From an uncultured beta proteobacterium (GTDB taxonomy: Bacteria; Pseudomonadota; Gammaproteobacteria; Burkholderiales; SG8-41), in contig CAIVHG010000056.1 in NCBI GenBank assembly GCA_903905655.1, forward strand, positions 1 to 64,000: a stretch of DNA of 64,000 nt, written 5' to 3'. This document shows positions 20,076-29,504 of the stretch, in pieces. A program made the translations under genes and the position numbers. The notes beneath the pieces are model-generated. The model was not told where the DNA came from. It made no database searches and saw only the letters and a program-made list of their open reading frames with translations. Position 1 is the first letter of the stretch. The number at the start of each line of letters is the position of its first letter.

Positions 20076-20473
20076 ACGCAAAGCGCATCCTGATCGCGGA
20101 CGACGAACCGCACGTCCTGCGAGTGATCGAGCTGTTCCTGCGGCGCGAGGGATACGAGATCGAGGCGGTACGCGACGGACAGCAGGCGCTCGAATCCATC
20201 CTGCGCCGTCCCCCGGACCTGCTGATCACCGACGTCAACATGCCGCGCATGACCGGCACCGCGCTTTGCCTGGAACTGAAAAAGCAATTGCCCGGGCGCG
20301 AGTTCAGGATCATCGTCATCACCTCCATGGCGGAAAGCGAGCCGCGGGAGCTGGTGGCGGACATGCCCGGCGTTTCGTTCATAGAGAAGCCCCTCAGCAT
20401 GCGCTCGCTGGTTGCCATGCTCGCAAAACTCTTCGCCACCAGCCCTGCTAAAGGAACATCAAGCGATGCCTGA
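20072..20473 (+). CDS. Response regulator receiver protein (single REC domain)
   Basis: RILIADDEPHVLRVIELFL...DLLITDVNMPRMTG...IVITSM; ATGA overlap with the upstream kinase. Confidence 0.93.
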   Translation: MNAKRILIADDEPHVLRVIELFLRREGYEIEAVRDGQQALESILRRPPDLLITDVNMPRMTGTALCLELKKQLPGREFRIIVITSMAESEPRELVADMPGVSFIEKPLSMRSLVAMLAKLFATSPAKGTSSDA

Positions 20474-21977
20474 CGGGCTGCTGAACAAAATCGATTTCGC
20501 GCGTTACGAGCGCTGGATCGCGCGCACCTCTGATCGTGCCTGCACGATTTCGGTGTACGACGCAGCGGGCGTGCAGGTCTGGGGCGAGCAAGACCCGGCC
20601 GCGGCCGAGCATGCGCGCCTGCTTCTGCAGGCGCCGCAGCGCGACGAGACCGCGGTGCAGCGCCTCGATTTGGCCGACGGCAAGACCATGCTCTATCGGC
20701 CGCTGCAGGTCGAGCATTCCGTCACCACTGGCTGGGTAACGCTCATCGCAGACGCCCAGGAAATGGCAGCCGCGCCTCTGCAGTTCGACCGTTTTGCGGA
20801 AGCGCTCGACGACGCAGCTGCCGGGATCGAAGGCGAGGCAGTCGCTAACAACGATCTCAACAAGATGGCAGAAGAGCTGGCGCAGTGCTACGAGGAACTG
20901 CATCTCGTTTATGCCACGGACGGGTATGTCAGGACGCGCGCCGGACCGCATGAAGATTCGCTGCGCGAGCTGCTGCAGTCTACGGCCGAGCACATGCATG
21001 CCGACGTCGCGGCCTTCCTGCGGCCCGACGAAAACCTTTGCGTATACGCGACCTGCCTCAGCAAGGAGATTCACAATCTCGATCTGGTGCTGGTCGAGAT
21101 GCGCGGTGACCTGTTCCGGTTCATCCAGTCTTCCAAAGAACCGCTGGTGCTCAATGCCGCGGAGGATCCGCACCGCGCGTACGTGTTCACCAACATGCCA
21201 TACCGCATACTTGCATGTCCGGTCCAGATCACGCGCAGCGTCGACGGCATCGTCGTGCTGCTAAGACACATGCAGCGCACCCCTTTCACCAACAACGACC
21301 GCCGCCTGCTGGAAGTCCTGGGAAATCAGTTGTCCAGCCTGGGCAAGAGTTTCCTGCTGGTGCGCAGCCTCAATAATTTCACCGAGCAGCTCGCGGAAGC
21401 GATGGTGCAGGCAGTAGAGGCCAAAGATCCGTACACGCGCGGCCACAGCGAGCGCGTCAACTTCCTGTCGATGGAAATCGGCCGCGCGCTGGACTTGCCA
21501 AGCGTAGAGCTCGCTGACCTGCACTGGGGATCGCTGCTGCACGACGTCGGCAAGATCGGTATTCCCGACGCGGTCCTGTGCAAGCCGGCGCGGCTGACCA
21601 AGGGTGAATACACCTTTATCAAGGTGCACCCGGAACGCAGCTACGAGATACTGCGCAATGTCGAGCAGCTGAAGAGCGCGCTGCCGGGAGCGCGGCATCA
21701 CCAGGAAATGTGGGACGGTACCGGCTATCCGCACGGTCTCAAAGGCGAGAGAATCCCGCTGCACGCGCGCATCATCGCGGTGGCCGACACCTATGACTCG
21801 ATCACCAGTTCCCGCGCCTACCGCGCAGGAAAAAGCCACGAATTCGCCATGCGCGAAATTATGCGCGTCTGCGGAACCCAGCTCGACCCCAAGATCGTGG
21901 AGGTCTTCAACACGCTGTGCGCTGCCGAGCCGGAGTGGCTGAAGCGCTTCAGCATCAGGCGCGAAGAGGTGCAGTAG
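20466..21977 (+). CDS. HD-GYP domain protein, predicted c-di-GMP phosphodiesterase, with N-terminal sensory/GAF-like region
   Basis: LLHDVGKIGIPDAVL, HHQEMWDGTGYPHGLKGERIPLHARIIAVADTYDSITSSRAYR; overlaps the response regulator gene. Confidence 0.92.
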   Translation: MPDGLLNKIDFARYERWIARTSDRACTISVYDAAGVQVWGEQDPAAAEHARLLLQAPQRDETAVQRLDLADGKTMLYRPLQVEHSVTTGWVTLIADAQEMAAAPLQFDRFAEALDDAAAGIEGEAVANNDLNKMAEELAQCYEELHLVYATDGYVRTRAGPHEDSLRELLQSTAEHMHADVAAFLRPDENLCVYATCLSKEIHNLDLVLVEMRGDLFRFIQSSKEPLVLNAAEDPHRAYVFTNMPYRILACPVQITRSVDGIVVLLRHMQRTPFTNNDRRLLEVLGNQLSSLGKSFLLVRSLNNFTEQLAEAMVQAVEAKDPYTRGHSERVNFLSMEIGRALDLPSVELADLHWGSLLHDVGKIGIPDAVLCKPARLTKGEYTFIKVHPERSYEILRNVEQLKSALPGARHHQEMWDGTGYPHGLKGERIPLHARIIAVADTYDSITSSRAYRAGKSHEFAMREIMRVCGTQLDPKIVEVFNTLCAAEPEWLKRFSIRREEVQ

Positions 21978-21983
21978 ACCAGT

Positions 21984-24017
21984 ATGGCTGAATTCGTCGC
22001 ACGTACCGTCCTCGGCGGCATCACCTATCTCGCCCCCGTCGACTCGCTTGCAAACGAGCCGATCCAGGCGGCGTTGGCGGACTCGATAAAGTCCTGCATC
22101 GCGGCCAACCGCGTTCAGCTGGTGGTGGATTTCGACCGCGTGCGGCTGGTCAACAGCAAGGCGCTGGAGATTATCCTGGATGCGAGTAACCAGCTCACGC
22201 ACCGCGGCGGCTCGCTGCGCTACGTCAATCTGTCGCACCTGCTGACGGATATCTTCATTGCAAACGGCATCATCGCTGCCGACGCCGCGCACCAGGCGGG
22301 AGCGAACGTGCTGCAACTGGCAGACCAGCACCAGCTGGGCACGAGCACTGCAAAGTTCGGCGATCTTGCGCTCGAGATGGGAGTGATCACCGGCAAGCAG
22401 CTGACCGAGGCCCTGCAGCTGCAGTCCAGATCCGGGAAGCAACTCGGCCAGATCATGCTCGAGCGCTCGATGCTCCCCGAGGTCGACCTGTTCCGCGTGC
22501 TCGGGCGCCAGATGGGCATTCCACACCTGCAGTTGCGCCCCGGCCTCTACGACCCGGCGGCAGTGTCCCTGATTTCGAAGGAGACCGCGCAACGGCTGCT
22601 GGTGCTTCCGATGTTCAAGATCTACGACACGCTGACTCTGGCGACCGCTGATCCGCAGGCGATCCCCGCACTCGATCAGATCCGGGACGCCACCCGCTGC
22701 AAGCTGCGCCTGGTGCTGTCCAGCCGCGACAACATCGCCAAGAACCTTGCCGACGCCTATGACAAGCCTGCGCATATCGTAGGCCTGGTGGATGACGTGC
22801 AAAGCGACATCGAGGTCGTCGATCAGGAGCTGCCCGCGCAATCGGTCATCGACGAAATGGCGGTAGCGAGCCCGATCATCAACCTGGTCAACGGATTGCT
22901 GCAGCGCGCGGTGCGCGAGCGCGCAAGCGACATCCACATCGAATGCTTGCGCGACAAGTCGCTGGTGCGTTTTCGCATCGACGGCGTTCTCTATGAGATT
23001 CTGACGCTGCGCACCGACATGCATCCGGCGATTGTCTCGCGCCTCAAGGTGATGGCGAAGCTCGATATCGCGGAGCGGCGCATGCCGCAGGACGGGCGCA
23101 TCCAGGTGATCACACAGGGGCGCCCGATCGACCTCAGGTTCAGTTCGCTGCCGGGCATTTTCGGCGAGAAGGTGGTGCTGCGGGTGCTCGACAAGGGGCA
23201 GTCGATCCTCGACGTCGAGAAGATCGGCATGAGCACTCCCAATCTCGAATTGTTCAAGAAGCTGCTGGGGCGCAGCTATGGCCTGATACTCGTCACCGGC
23301 CCCACCGGCAGCGGCAAGACGAGTACGCTCTACGCCGCGGTCAACTTTCTCAAGAGCATCGAGAAGAACATCGTCACCATCGAGGACCCGGTCGAATACC
23401 AGCTCGACATCATCAACCAGAACCAGGTCAACGAGGCGATCGGGCTCGGCTTCGCACGCATGTTGAGGCACGTGCTGCGTCAGGATCCTGACATCATCAT
23501 GGTGGGCGAAGTGCGCGACCGCGAGACAGCGGAAATTGCGGTGCAGGCGGCACTGACCGGGCACCTGGTGCTGTCCACGCTGCATACCAACGATTCCGTT
23601 GGCGCGCTGTCGCGCATGATCGAAATGGGAATCCCGCCCTATCTCCTGTCCTCTGCACTGGCGGGTGTAGTGGCGCAGCGCCTGGTGCGGCAGGTGTGCG
23701 ATGCGTGCCGCACCACCTTCCTTCCGCAGCCCGAACTCGCAGCCACCTATGGCTGGGGACCCTCGTTGCGGCTCGCGCGGGGACGCGGCTGCCCGGCGTG
23801 CTTCGACTCCGGCTACAAGGGGCGTTTGGGCATCTACGAGATTCTGGAGTCGACCGAGCACCTGCAGCGGCTGATGATCAAGAACCCCTCGAAAGACGAG
23901 CTGCATTCATTTGTGACGGAGAGCGGCCTCAAGACGCTGTTCGCCGACGGCCTGCAGGCCGTGGAAAAAGGGCGCACCACCCTCGAAGAGCTGTTGCGCG
24001 TCGTGAACGCCGTCTAA
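21984..24017 (+). CDS. mshE: MSHA/T2SS-type assembly ATPase with N-terminal STAS-like domain and MshEN motif
   Basis: STAS-like (LVVDFDRVRLVNSKALEIIL...GGSLRYVNLSHLLTDIFIANGI); MshEN-like KFGDLALEMGVITGKQLTEALQLQSRSGKQLGQIMLE; GspE Walker A GPTGSGKTS, GEVRDRETAEIAVQAALTGH. Confidence 0.93.
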   Translation: MAEFVARTVLGGITYLAPVDSLANEPIQAALADSIKSCIAANRVQLVVDFDRVRLVNSKALEIILDASNQLTHRGGSLRYVNLSHLLTDIFIANGIIAADAAHQAGANVLQLADQHQLGTSTAKFGDLALEMGVITGKQLTEALQLQSRSGKQLGQIMLERSMLPEVDLFRVLGRQMGIPHLQLRPGLYDPAAVSLISKETAQRLLVLPMFKIYDTLTLATADPQAIPALDQIRDATRCKLRLVLSSRDNIAKNLADAYDKPAHIVGLVDDVQSDIEVVDQELPAQSVIDEMAVASPIINLVNGLLQRAVRERASDIHIECLRDKSLVRFRIDGVLYEILTLRTDMHPAIVSRLKVMAKLDIAERRMPQDGRIQVITQGRPIDLRFSSLPGIFGEKVVLRVLDKGQSILDVEKIGMSTPNLELFKKLLGRSYGLILVTGPTGSGKTSTLYAAVNFLKSIEKNIVTIEDPVEYQLDIINQNQVNEAIGLGFARMLRHVLRQDPDIIMVGEVRDRETAEIAVQAALTGHLVLSTLHTNDSVGALSRMIEMGIPPYLLSSALAGVVAQRLVRQVCDACRTTFLPQPELAATYGWGPSLRLARGRGCPACFDSGYKGRLGIYEILESTEHLQRLMIKNPSKDELHSFVTESGLKTLFADGLQAVEKGRTTLEELLRVVNAV

Positions 24018-24026
24018 GGATCTGAA

Positions 24027-25160
24027 GTGGCAATCGAGTTCGGCTCGGCGCAGAGCGCGCCCCTGCAAGACAAATCGCAGCGCTCCCTATGGTCGCGCAT
24101 GAACAGCGACATCGGCTTCATGTCGCGCGGGCCGGGCGTCAACGAGCGCATGATGTTCACGGAACGCATCGAGCTGCTGCTGGAAACCGGCGTCAGCCTG
24201 CCGGAAGCCCTCAAGGTGATGCGGGCGCAGACCGAGGAGCAAAAGCTCGCGATCATCATCGACTCCCTGATCAAGACGGTGGATGACGGCAAGTCCTTCT
24301 CGGTGGCGCTCGCGCGTCATCCCGAGATGTTTCCGCAAACCTACGTCACCCTGGTCGCGGCGGCGGAGGAAGGAAGCTTTCTGCCCCAGGTGCTCCAGCA
24401 ACTGCGCGAGATGGATGAGCGCAACGCCGCCATGCGCAGCGTGATCATCTCGGCGCTTTCCTATCCTGCGTTCCTCGTCCTGTTTTCATTTTCGGTGGTC
24501 ATATTCGTGCTGGTCGTGATCTTTCCCAAGTTCACTGACCTGTTCAAGTCGATCCACGACCAGCTTCCTATCACAACCATCGTCCTCATGTACCTCTCCG
24601 ATGTGCTGCGCGACCATTGGCTGCTGGTGCTCGTGGTGTCGGGAGGCGGTTTGACTGGGCTAGTCTTCTGGCTAAGGACGCCGCAGGGCGTGCAGTTGCT
24701 CGACCAACTCAAGATGCGCACGCCCATCATCAAGGATGTTTTTATCCAGACCTACCTCATTCAGACGCTGAGCGTGCTTGGCATGTCGCTCGCCAACGGG
24801 GTCCCGATCAGCATTGCGCTCACGGCGACGCAGGACATCGTGCGCAACTCCCGCTTTTCACGTTTCCTGAAAGAGGTGCTCGACAACGTCGAGCAGGGCA
24901 AAGGTATCGCCCTCGGCTTCGAGCAGGCGGACTTCATCCCGCCGATGGTGCGCCAGATGATCTCCACGGGGGAACACACCGGAAACCTCGCCAAGGTCAT
25001 GAAGCGGGTTTGCGATTTCTATACGCGCGAGCTCCATAAACGCATCGCCACGTTCGCCAAAGCGATCGAGCCGGTCATGCTGATCGTGATGGGCGTCGTG
25101 GTCGGGGTCATCGTGTCTGCGCTGATCCTGCCGATCTTCAAACTTTCACGAGTGCATTAG
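24027..25160 (+). CDS. mshG: Type II secretion/pilus inner-membrane protein, GspF/MshG-like
   Basis: MMFTERIELLLETGVSLPEALKVM; QMISTGEHTGNLAKVMKRVCDFY; multiple TMs. Confidence 0.9.
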   Translation: MAIEFGSAQSAPLQDKSQRSLWSRMNSDIGFMSRGPGVNERMMFTERIELLLETGVSLPEALKVMRAQTEEQKLAIIIDSLIKTVDDGKSFSVALARHPEMFPQTYVTLVAAAEEGSFLPQVLQQLREMDERNAAMRSVIISALSYPAFLVLFSFSVVIFVLVVIFPKFTDLFKSIHDQLPITTIVLMYLSDVLRDHWLLVLVVSGGGLTGLVFWLRTPQGVQLLDQLKMRTPIIKDVFIQTYLIQTLSVLGMSLANGVPISIALTATQDIVRNSRFSRFLKEVLDNVEQGKGIALGFEQADFIPPMVRQMISTGEHTGNLAKVMKRVCDFYTRELHKRIATFAKAIEPVMLIVMGVVVGVIVSALILPIFKLSRVH

Positions 25161-25172
25161 AGGCGACCGACC

Positions 25173-25193
25173 CCGTCCGGAGCGCTCGGACGG
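25173..25193. terminator. Hairpin between convergent mshG and mshL (ccgtccg-gagcgct-cggacgg)
   Basis: 7-bp perfect stem between converging stop codons. Confidence 0.45.
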
Positions 25194-25209
25194 TCCGGAA
25201 CGGACGCTG

Positions 25210-26646
25210 TCAGTTACCGGGCTTGATTTCAGCCGGCGTCCCCTCGGTCGGAAAGCTCCCCGGCACGCGCTGCAGTGCTTTTTCGCGCTCGTTGATCAAA
25301 CTGGAAGCGCGCTCGGTTTGCCGCAGCTTTTCCTCGGCAAATCGCTCTGCGTCCTTCGCATCCTTGATCACATACGGCGTGATGATCACCACGGTTTCCT
25401 TCGAATTGACGGTTTCATTCTTGCTCGAGAAGAAATTTCCCAGGATCGGCATTTCGCCCAGGATTGGAATGCCGTTTCTCTGGTTGGAGCTCTGGGCGTT
25501 GATCAGACCGCCGATGAAGATCGACTGGCCATCCTCGCACAGCAAAGACGTAGTCACTTCCGTGCTCTTTTTAGACGGAACACCCGCGGCACTGAGCGTG
25601 GCGGAACTCACCTCCGGATGCACCTTCAGCAGCACCCGCCCCTGCTCGTCGACTGAGGGAGTGACCTTGAGAATGACGCCGGAATCCAGAAACTGGATGG
25701 TCTGCGACGTCACGAGGTTGATGGTCGTGGTCACCGAATAACCGGTGTGCTCGCCGATCACCGCGGTCGCTTCCTCGTTCTCCATCGCCAGCAGTTTCGG
25801 CGTGGCCAGCGTGCGCACCAGCCCTTTGCTCGCCAACGCGCTGAAATAAACCTCCAGATTCTGGTTCAGCAGGCTGAAGAAGAAACCCGTGGCCGGCGCG
25901 GCCGCAGTGCCGGTCGCCAGCCCCGCATTCCCGAAACTGCCGTTCAAGTTAGTGTTGCTAGGCGAACCGAATACCCGCCTCCAGTCGACGCCGTACTGCT
26001 CGCCCGCATCCAGGGTGACCTCGAGGATGCGCGCCTCGATCATGATCTGCTTGGGCTGCACGTCGAGCGACTGCAGTATGGTTTGAATGCGATCCATGTA
26101 GCCGGGGAGGTCTTCCACGACGATGAGTTTTCTTCCGATCAGCGGCGTGATCTTGCCGTAGCGGGAGATGTATTTGGCCAGCAGATCGGAGACCTGCTTG
26201 GGATCGGAATACTGCACCTTGAAGCTCTTCACCACGGTATTTGCTCCGGGATAGTCGACGCTCGACTCCTTGCCCAGGATGACGTAGCTGCCGTTGCGGA
26301 CCTCGACCCAATACCCTGCGGCTTCGGCGATGCTGTAGATCGCCTCCTTCACCGTCGTGTTGTACAGGTTTACGGTGATCGGTCCGGTCACGCCGCGCGT
26401 CAGCACGATGTTGAGCTTGTCCTTTTGCGACAGCATGTCGAACACTTCCTCGATCGGCGCCGCGCGGAAACTGTAGTTTGCCCGCTGTTCGACCGCCGCT
26501 GGGGCCGGCGCTACCGCCGATGCCTGCGCGGATGCGGGCGCAGATGCTGGTCGAGTGCCCCCGATCTGCTCGGCCGCGCGCGCCAGCGGTGCTGCGATCA
26601 GCACGCAGCCCAGGATGAAGGAAACGATTACCTGACCACAATTCAT
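25210..26646 (-). CDS. mshL: Pilus/MSHA-type secretin
   Basis: Signal peptide; secretin/TonB short domain (IEEVFDMLSQKDKLNIVLTRGVTGPITVNLYN) and secretin core (VLLKVHPEVSSATLS...IFIGGLINAQSSNQRNGIPILGEMPILGNFF); start corrected from 27177. Confidence 0.92.
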   Translation of the reverse strand: MNCGQVIVSFILGCVLIAAPLARAAEQIGGTRPASAPASAQASAVAPAPAAVEQRANYSFRAAPIEEVFDMLSQKDKLNIVLTRGVTGPITVNLYNTTVKEAIYSIAEAAGYWVEVRNGSYVILGKESSVDYPGANTVVKSFKVQYSDPKQVSDLLAKYISRYGKITPLIGRKLIVVEDLPGYMDRIQTILQSLDVQPKQIMIEARILEVTLDAGEQYGVDWRRVFGSPSNTNLNGSFGNAGLATGTAAAPATGFFFSLLNQNLEVYFSALASKGLVRTLATPKLLAMENEEATAVIGEHTGYSVTTTINLVTSQTIQFLDSGVILKVTPSVDEQGRVLLKVHPEVSSATLSAAGVPSKKSTEVTTSLLCEDGQSIFIGGLINAQSSNQRNGIPILGEMPILGNFFSSKNETVNSKETVVIITPYVIKDAKDAERFAEEKLRQTERASSLINEREKALQRVPGSFPTEGTPAEIKPGN

Positions 26647-27137
26647 TGCGACCTCCCTAGTACTGCATCCAGGCCCAGCAGGTTGCCGGCGCCCGGAGCC
26701 TCCGGTGTACTCGCTGGCGCACTCGCCGGCACGCCCGCCGGCTTGTTTGCGCTTGCCGGCTCGGGCACTGCCTGTGCCGCCTGCACCGCGCGCAGAGGCA
26801 GCGTATAACGCTTCTTGTTTTTCACGAACACCACCTCCTGCTGCCGCACTTCGACCAGGCGATAGCCGTCGATTTCTCCACCGATGCGCAGCACGACGCC
26901 ATCGACGTTGGCAAACGAATCGCTGCCTGCAACGAGCACCGCCTTCACTTCCGGCTTCCATACGGGCGCCGCCGTTTGCGCCACACCTGATCCCTGTCCC
27001 GGCCGCACGAGCTGCGCGGTCGCGGGCCTGGCAAACAGATCGTGCTGAATACCCTGCGCCTGCGCCCAGGCTATGCAGCAATAGCCTGCGACAGCGGCTG
27101 CGCTCATGCGCAATAGCATCCCATGGACGACGGTCAT
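26643..27137 (-). CDS. MshK-like pilus assembly protein
   Basis: Signal peptide; VLRIGGEIDGYRLVEVRQQEVVFVKNKKRYTLPL (GspC/PilP-like); position in operon; start corrected to MTVVHGML. Confidence 0.65.
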   Translation of the reverse strand: MTVVHGMLLRMSAAAVAGYCCIAWAQAQGIQHDLFARPATAQLVRPGQGSGVAQTAAPVWKPEVKAVLVAGSDSFANVDGVVLRIGGEIDGYRLVEVRQQEVVFVKNKKRYTLPLRAVQAAQAVPEPASANKPAGVPASAPASTPEAPGAGNLLGLDAVLGRSQ

Positions 27138-27715
27138 TTGCGCGCTCCCGCGATCTCTGCCTGCCGGTACAGCGCAACGGTCAATGCCATTGAGACCTGG
27201 CGGCCGTCGTCGGCAGATTCCATACGGAACTCCGTCACCGCCGCATTCTGTCCAAGCACATTCTCGAAATCCGTCAGCCACCGGCACAGCATGAGGTACT
27301 TCCCCTGTGCACTGACTTCGAATGCGAGTTCCTCGAATCCTTGCACTTGCCTGCGCCCACTTGGCTTGACCGCAGTCAGCACCACGCCGTTCTTCGCTGC
27401 GGCGCGGTCTAACTCCGACATCAGCACAGCCGCCATCTCATCGTCCGAACCCAGCGCGTGCAAACCGCCTGCCAAATGCTCAGAGCGTTGCCCGAGTTCA
27501 GTGGCCAACCCGCGCAATTGAGCCTGATGGCCGGGCAGATCCCTGAGGGTCGCTGCCGTGGACGATCTTGCTGACGCAAGCTGCCGGTATTGGATGACCG
27601 GCTTGGCAAGAAACAGAATCCAGCCTTCAGCCGCCACCAGGCACAGGATGCAAACCATCGACAGCAGCATCAGGCGCGGATCGAACCTTACAAGTGCGAC
27701 CATCAGCTTATCCAT
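27134..27715 (-). CDS. MshJ/PilO/GspM-like assembly protein
   Basis: N-terminal TM followed by coiled coil; ATG overlap; operon position between PilN-like and MshK-like genes. Confidence 0.7.
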   Translation of the reverse strand: MDKLMVALVRFDPRLMLLSMVCILCLVAAEGWILFLAKPVIQYRQLASARSSTAATLRDLPGHQAQLRGLATELGQRSEHLAGGLHALGSDDEMAAVLMSELDRAAAKNGVVLTAVKPSGRRQVQGFEELAFEVSAQGKYLMLCRWLTDFENVLGQNAAVTEFRMESADDGRQVSMALTVALYRQAEIAGARK

Positions 27716-28374
27716 CAGGGCTGCCTCACCGGTTGCTCATCGCACAGCAGCGAAACCCTGAAATCGACCATCTGCGCGTTGGCAGAAGTCCGCAGGTTGG
27801 TGGAAAGCAAACGCACGTCCGTAACCCCCGGCTGCCGCCCCAGCGCACGAATGTATTCCGCTACCAGCAAATGACTGAGCGCGTGACCGCTCAACTCCAC
27901 ACGCTGTTCGAATCCGCGGCTTTGCCCGGGCGCGCCGGGAGCCACAGCGTTCGTGGACGCCGCAGCTGCCGCACCTGGAGCCCCTTCGGAATTGCCTGCG
28001 ACGCCCACCTCGCTGCGGTAATAGCGGATCGCATCGAACCAGACCCCGCTCTGATATGCCGCGTCGAGAGCGTTGAACAGCCGGGGCAGGCGATTGCGCC
28101 CCCGCAGGTCCTCCAGCGCCTTCAACTTCCTCTCGACCGTCTGTATCTGCTGCCGGTAATCGTCGGCACTGGATTTCGCCTGCACCAGCGTCCGGCTTTC
28201 GGTCTCGAGGCGCTGTGCTGCGCGGCTCTCGGTCTGAATGCCCCACCCCACGAGCAGGCGCGCCAATGCCACGAGGCACACCAGCGCGGCCACGGCGATG
28301 CCGAACCACTTCATGCGGCGCCTGAGAATCTGGGCGCGCAGGTAGCTCTCAGGAATCAGGTTGAAATCGGCCAT
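27715..28374 (-). CDS. PilN/MshI2-like assembly protein
   Basis: MADFNLIPESYLRAQILRRR N-terminus, single TM, coiled coil. Confidence 0.75.
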   Translation of the reverse strand: MADFNLIPESYLRAQILRRRMKWFGIAVAALVCLVALARLLVGWGIQTESRAAQRLETESRTLVQAKSSADDYRQQIQTVERKLKALEDLRGRNRLPRLFNALDAAYQSGVWFDAIRYYRSEVGVAGNSEGAPGAAAAASTNAVAPGAPGQSRGFEQRVELSGHALSHLLVAEYIRALGRQPGVTDVRLLSTNLRTSANAQMVDFRVSLLCDEQPVRQP

Positions 28375-29504
28375 ATGTCCAGTGTGTTGCGCAAGGCGAG
28401 CCCAGTCGCCAGAACAATACCCGAAACTGACGCGACTTTCGAGAATTTATCCTTTTGGTCCTGCCGATGCGGAAATACCTTGAACGGATCGAGCACCTCG
28501 ACCGGAATCGAAAGCAGATTGCCGAGCATTTCGGCGAGGCCCGGGCAGCGCGCGATGCTGCCGATGAGATAGATCGCGTCCACGGTACGGCCGCGTGTCT
28601 TGGACCCGACATAGATCAGCGTCTTGCGGATCTCGGCCGCCAACGCCGTGAATTCAGGATGCAGCACCTCGCGCAGCGCCTGCGTAATGTCGTGCTCGGC
28701 GTCATTCGCGTTATCCGCTGCGAATCCGTACTTGAACAGCAATTGCCGCGCCTCGTTATCAGCCATCTCCAGCAGCGTCGACACTCGCGAGACCAGGCGT
28801 TGCTGCGAAAATTCGATGCCGCGGTCGAGCATCAGGCGCCGCCCCCACACGACCGTCAGATAGCTGGCTGACGTGCCGAAATTGATCAGTAGCTGGCTGG
28901 GAGGAAACTGCACATTGTCACGAATGACCCACGACATCAGGCGCGTCAGCGCAATCGGCCCGATGTCGAGCACGTCTATGCGCAATCCAGCGCCCGACAA
29001 GAGATCGAGATACGCCGTTACCTGCTTGCGGTCGGCCATTGCTACGATCGCTTCTTTCTGCTGATCGCGCACATTCTCCTGCCGCACCTGCAGCCAATCG
29101 ACCAGCACTCCGTCGGGACTGGCATTCATGCGCTCGCGCATTTCGCGCATGATGGCCTCCGCGTCAGACTCGCCCTTGGTCACACTGTAATTCACCAGCT
29201 GGATCTTGACCTGGTTACCGGGCATGCACGCGACCACGCGCTTGCCCTTGAACGGCTGCCCGTCCAGAGCGCGCTGCACTAGTGTCTTTAGTTCCTGGGG
29301 ACGTTCTTGCAAATCTGCCAGCGGACAACCATATTCGAGCGCAACGGCGGCACGGATTGCAGGCGTGCGTCCAGCGCTGCGCTGCATTTGCACCATGGAC
29401 AGGTGATGCGTCCCCATGTGCAAGCCAATGGGAAAGGTCTCTGCCCGGCCGGCGGATACCCAGCCGCGGATGCGGTTAAGTAGCTGCAAGGGTAACTTCA
29501 TCAT
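28356..29504 (-). CDS. PilM/MshI-like assembly protein
   Basis: Actin-like fold signatures: IGLHMGTHHLSMVQMQ, INFGTSASYLTVVWG, IYLIGSIARCPGLAEML. Confidence 0.82.
   Translation of the reverse strand: MMKLPLQLLNRIRGWVSAGRAETFPIGLHMGTHHLSMVQMQRSAGRTPAIRAAVALEYGCPLADLQERPQELKTLVQRALDGQPFKGKRVVACMPGNQVKIQLVNYSVTKGESDAEAIMREMRERMNASPDGVLVDWLQVRQENVRDQQKEAIVAMADRKQVTAYLDLLSGAGLRIDVLDIGPIALTRLMSWVIRDNVQFPPSQLLINFGTSASYLTVVWGRRLMLDRGIEFSQQRLVSRVSTLLEMADNEARQLLFKYGFAADNANDAEHDITQALREVLHPEFTALAAEIRKTLIYVGSKTRGRTVDAIYLIGSIARCPGLAEMLGNLLSIPVEVLDPFKVFPHRQDQKDKFSKVASVSGIVLATGLALRNTLDIWPIST

Noticed and set aside
21261-23906. 881-aa minus-strand ORF antisense to mshE and the HD-GYP gene
   Set aside because: Shadow ORF; the plus frames contain conserved catalytic motifs.
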